Shown one piece after another: positions 62,214 through 64,000 of a DNA stretch of 64,000 nt (the first letter of the stretch is position 1; every line of letters begins with the position of its first letter). The stretch is taken from contig NC_064041.1 in assembly GCF_932526225.1 (NCBI RefSeq), positions 1,748,699 to 1,812,698 of the forward strand, given 5' to 3'. The position numbers were made by a program, and so were the translations under genes. The notes below the pieces were generated by a model. It ran no database searches. It had not been told where the DNA came from and was given only the letters and a program-made list of their open reading frames with translations. The DNA comes from Nematostella vectensis (taxonomy: Eukaryota > Cnidaria > Anthozoa > Actiniaria > Edwardsiidae).

Positions 62214-63426
62214 CTAGGGTGGTTATAAAGGTTATGCATCTAAATCAACACTTTAAAGGCCAGGGCCCCCGAATGGTCCCCCGAAATTTCGATGTGCTCG
62301 CAGTTTTCGGCTAATGCTCCACAATTTTTTCCACCGTGCTCGAATTGTATTTTTCGATTTTTTTTTTTTTTCGAAGTTTTAAGGCAAAGTAATTTTTTTT
62401 TTGTGGGGGGGCAAGTTCCAACTTTTCTCGAAGATTACAGTCAACGCCTTTTAAAATACAAAATTTCAGCCTTTAGCTTCTTAGTCTCTAGGATTTTATT
62501 AATGCATGTTTTCTATAAGGCATTTACAATTAAACTCAAGATTATACATATATTTCTATTATATGCAAAGGTGGTGTTTTTATGGCAGAAAATATTTTTT
62601 TCATCCATGTCTCAACGCAGGGGTCCAAACAAATTGCAGATGCACATTCAATCCCTCTGGTATCCCAGTCAACCCTGCGCGTATGGTCCTTTTTTATGAA
62701 ACACGAATTTCAAAAGCAACGATCTTATTACAAATGTGGCCGTTATTTCAATTGGAGCAGACTATTACGAATGTGTGACGATGACAAATATGGCCTCAAC
62801 GATACACGGAGGGGAACAAAGGGCGTACATCTTCTTTTCGAACTTTATTGTTATAAACTTTTTTTTCAGTTCACTTAGATATATGCACTGTTTCACATGC
62901 AGATTGCCTCAAGAATAAGATTGAAACATCAAGAGAAACAAGACTTGAGACAACTTTATTGTTTCTGATGTTTACAGATGGTTTGAGCTCAAGAAATACA
63001 TGAGGTTAAGCCTCTCATCACTTCCGCGGAGGAATATAAAGATTAAGCTCAGTCAACAACACCCAAGTCTAACTATTTTTTTGTATGCCACACTTTTTGA
63101 GTTTCTAGTCAGGAAAGTCGTGCTCAATGATTGGATCTGTAAGATGCTTGTAAGCATCTCAGATCTTCTTTTTATCCGTCAGCCACTCCCAATCACATGC
63201 TGATTTTGTTTGCTTTGGAGTACTGTGCTTGTTCAACCGTCTCGAGAGCACGGCTTTGTCTACAAACGATTTTATGATTAAAGTTAACGCTTATAGTGAG
63301 GTTTATTATGAAATCAGACATGCTAAACTTATCACAGCAGAATACTGACTTCTAATTTGAGTTGTACAGGTAAAATTGCTACGGTATCAATTACTAGAGA
63401 TATCGTTTGCGCTGTGAAGCCGTGAG
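62214..63426. other. No gene recognised
   Basis: Several overlapping plus-strand ORFs of 60-135 codons (62292-62918) are rich in Phe/Leu/Cys from T-rich sequence and show no domain. An upstream exon of the minus-strand fragment at 61827-62213 could be hidden here. Confidence 0.4.
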
Positions 63427-63636
63427 ATGTCTAGACGATTTTCACTTCTCGATATGGGACGTTCTTATGAGTTTATTTTGAAACATAAAAACGTGCTCCA
63501 CCCAGTAACGCAATACTTTGTACTTCTTGTTACGCTATTGTATCTGCTGTGTACTACATGTCAGTGCCGTAACAGGCCTGGAAATATTGGGAGGCACAAT
63601 ACAGAAACATTGAGAAATCGAGTCATTTCCTTGTAG
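63427..63636 (+). CDS. Doubtful small ORF with one membrane segment
   Basis: 69 codons from ATG, with a hydrophobic stretch YFVLLVTLLYLLC near residue 40 and a Cys/Arg-rich end. It could be the first exon of a gene continuing to the acceptor at 63813, but no convincing donor was chosen and no family is recognised. Confidence 0.2.
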   Translation: MSRRFSLLDMGRSYEFILKHKNVLHPVTQYFVLLVTLLYLLCTTCQCRNRPGNIGRHNTETLRNRVISL

Positions 63637-63813
63637 TGTGTTTGAAAATATAGGGGAGGGAGGGGGGGGGGGGGAGAAATGCCCCCAGTGCCCAAACCAC
63701 CTGCTACGGCCCTGATGTATGAGGGTTATGATATTATAAAGGATTTCGCCGAGGACAAGCGCTGTGCTAGCGTATAGTCGACACTCTTCCAGTTCTACCT
63801 GATTTCATTACAG

Positions 63814-63984
63814 ATGTCTAGTGCTCCAGATGGTACAACAGTAGGAAAGTTCAGAATAAAGGGTGACGCTAGTACAACGTTTGTCCGTGACATTTTGCTA
63901 AATTGTGCTATAAAGCACGGTGGCACAATCCAGCTTATACATACTATCGTTTTAGTCAAACTGCACTACACTCCCGAAACGTAG
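63814..63984 (+). CDS. Doubtful exon or small ORF near the window edge
   Basis: A strong acceptor (ACCTGATTTCATTACAG) precedes ATG TCT AGT and a 56-codon open frame (SSAPDGTTVGKFRIKGDAS, then TTFVRDILLNCAIKHGG) ending in TAG at 63982-63984. Composition is protein-like and the acceptor is good, but no motif is recognised and the window ends. Confidence 0.28.
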   Translation: MSSAPDGTTVGKFRIKGDASTTFVRDILLNCAIKHGGTIQLIHTIVLVKLHYTPET

Positions 63985-64000
63985 CAGCGGCACAAAAGAC

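Noticed and set aside
62292-62918. Four overlapping plus-strand ORFs of 60-135 codons
   Set aside because: Phe/Leu-rich readings of T-rich DNA with no domain; mutually overlapping frames.

Overview
The window is eukaryotic, animal-type DNA. Every recognisable gene is split by GT-AG introns, codon use is not strongly biased, and much of the sequence is tandem repeats, hairpin MITEs and retroelement debris. The gene content (RalGDS-family GEF, TMEM198-like membrane protein, FOXRED1, uridine-cytidine kinase), a DIRS-type retrotransposon and a cnidarian-looking C-terminal gene fragment suggest an anthozoan such as a sea anemone. The species itself is an inference. All exon models were built by hand from reading frame, splice consensus and phase continuity.

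Layout. (1) 16-8094, minus: a signal-peptide gene of unrecognised family whose 3' end lies outside the window. Its largest intron holds a decayed DIRS-like element (about 3.18-7.60 kb, plus strand). The tyrosine recombinase of that element is itself interrupted by an 804-bp Mutator-like insertion with a 9-bp target duplication. (2) 10329-22403, plus: a complete 16-exon RalGDS/RGL-type Ral guanine-nucleotide exchange factor of 703 aa. (3) 24142-29583, minus: a TMEM198-like multipass membrane protein with a 1.7-kb (CAY)n array in one intron. (4) 31.5-36.1 kb: three satellites: a degenerate ~45-bp repeat, a 27-bp palindromic repeat (about 95 copies), and a 25-bp GC-rich repeat that flips orientation. 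(5) 37195-42949, minus: FOXRED1. (6) 43639-60174, plus: uridine-cytidine kinase, head-to-head with FOXRED1 (689 bp between start codons). Its fourth intron is a 12.8-kb array of a 35-bp unit. (7) 60.2-64 kb: a fragment of a cnidarian-type acidic/basic C-terminal exon on the minus strand and one doubtful exon at the edge.

The most unusual signal runs across the genes. Many tandem arrays start at, contain or abut splice sites or coding ends. The 35-bp array in the kinase gene begins with the 5' splice site, so each of about 366 units carries a GTAAGT or GTTAGT. The 48-51-bp array in the same gene repeats its 3' splice site. In the RalGEF gene a donor is repeated four times (56 bp), the acceptor of the same intron twice (71 bp), another acceptor lies in the last unit of a ~31-bp array, and an exon end plus donor is duplicated. 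In FOXRED1 the last coding codons and stop lie within a ~107-bp repeat. Splice-junction sequence seems to have seeded or been swept into satellite expansion repeatedly in this stretch of genome.
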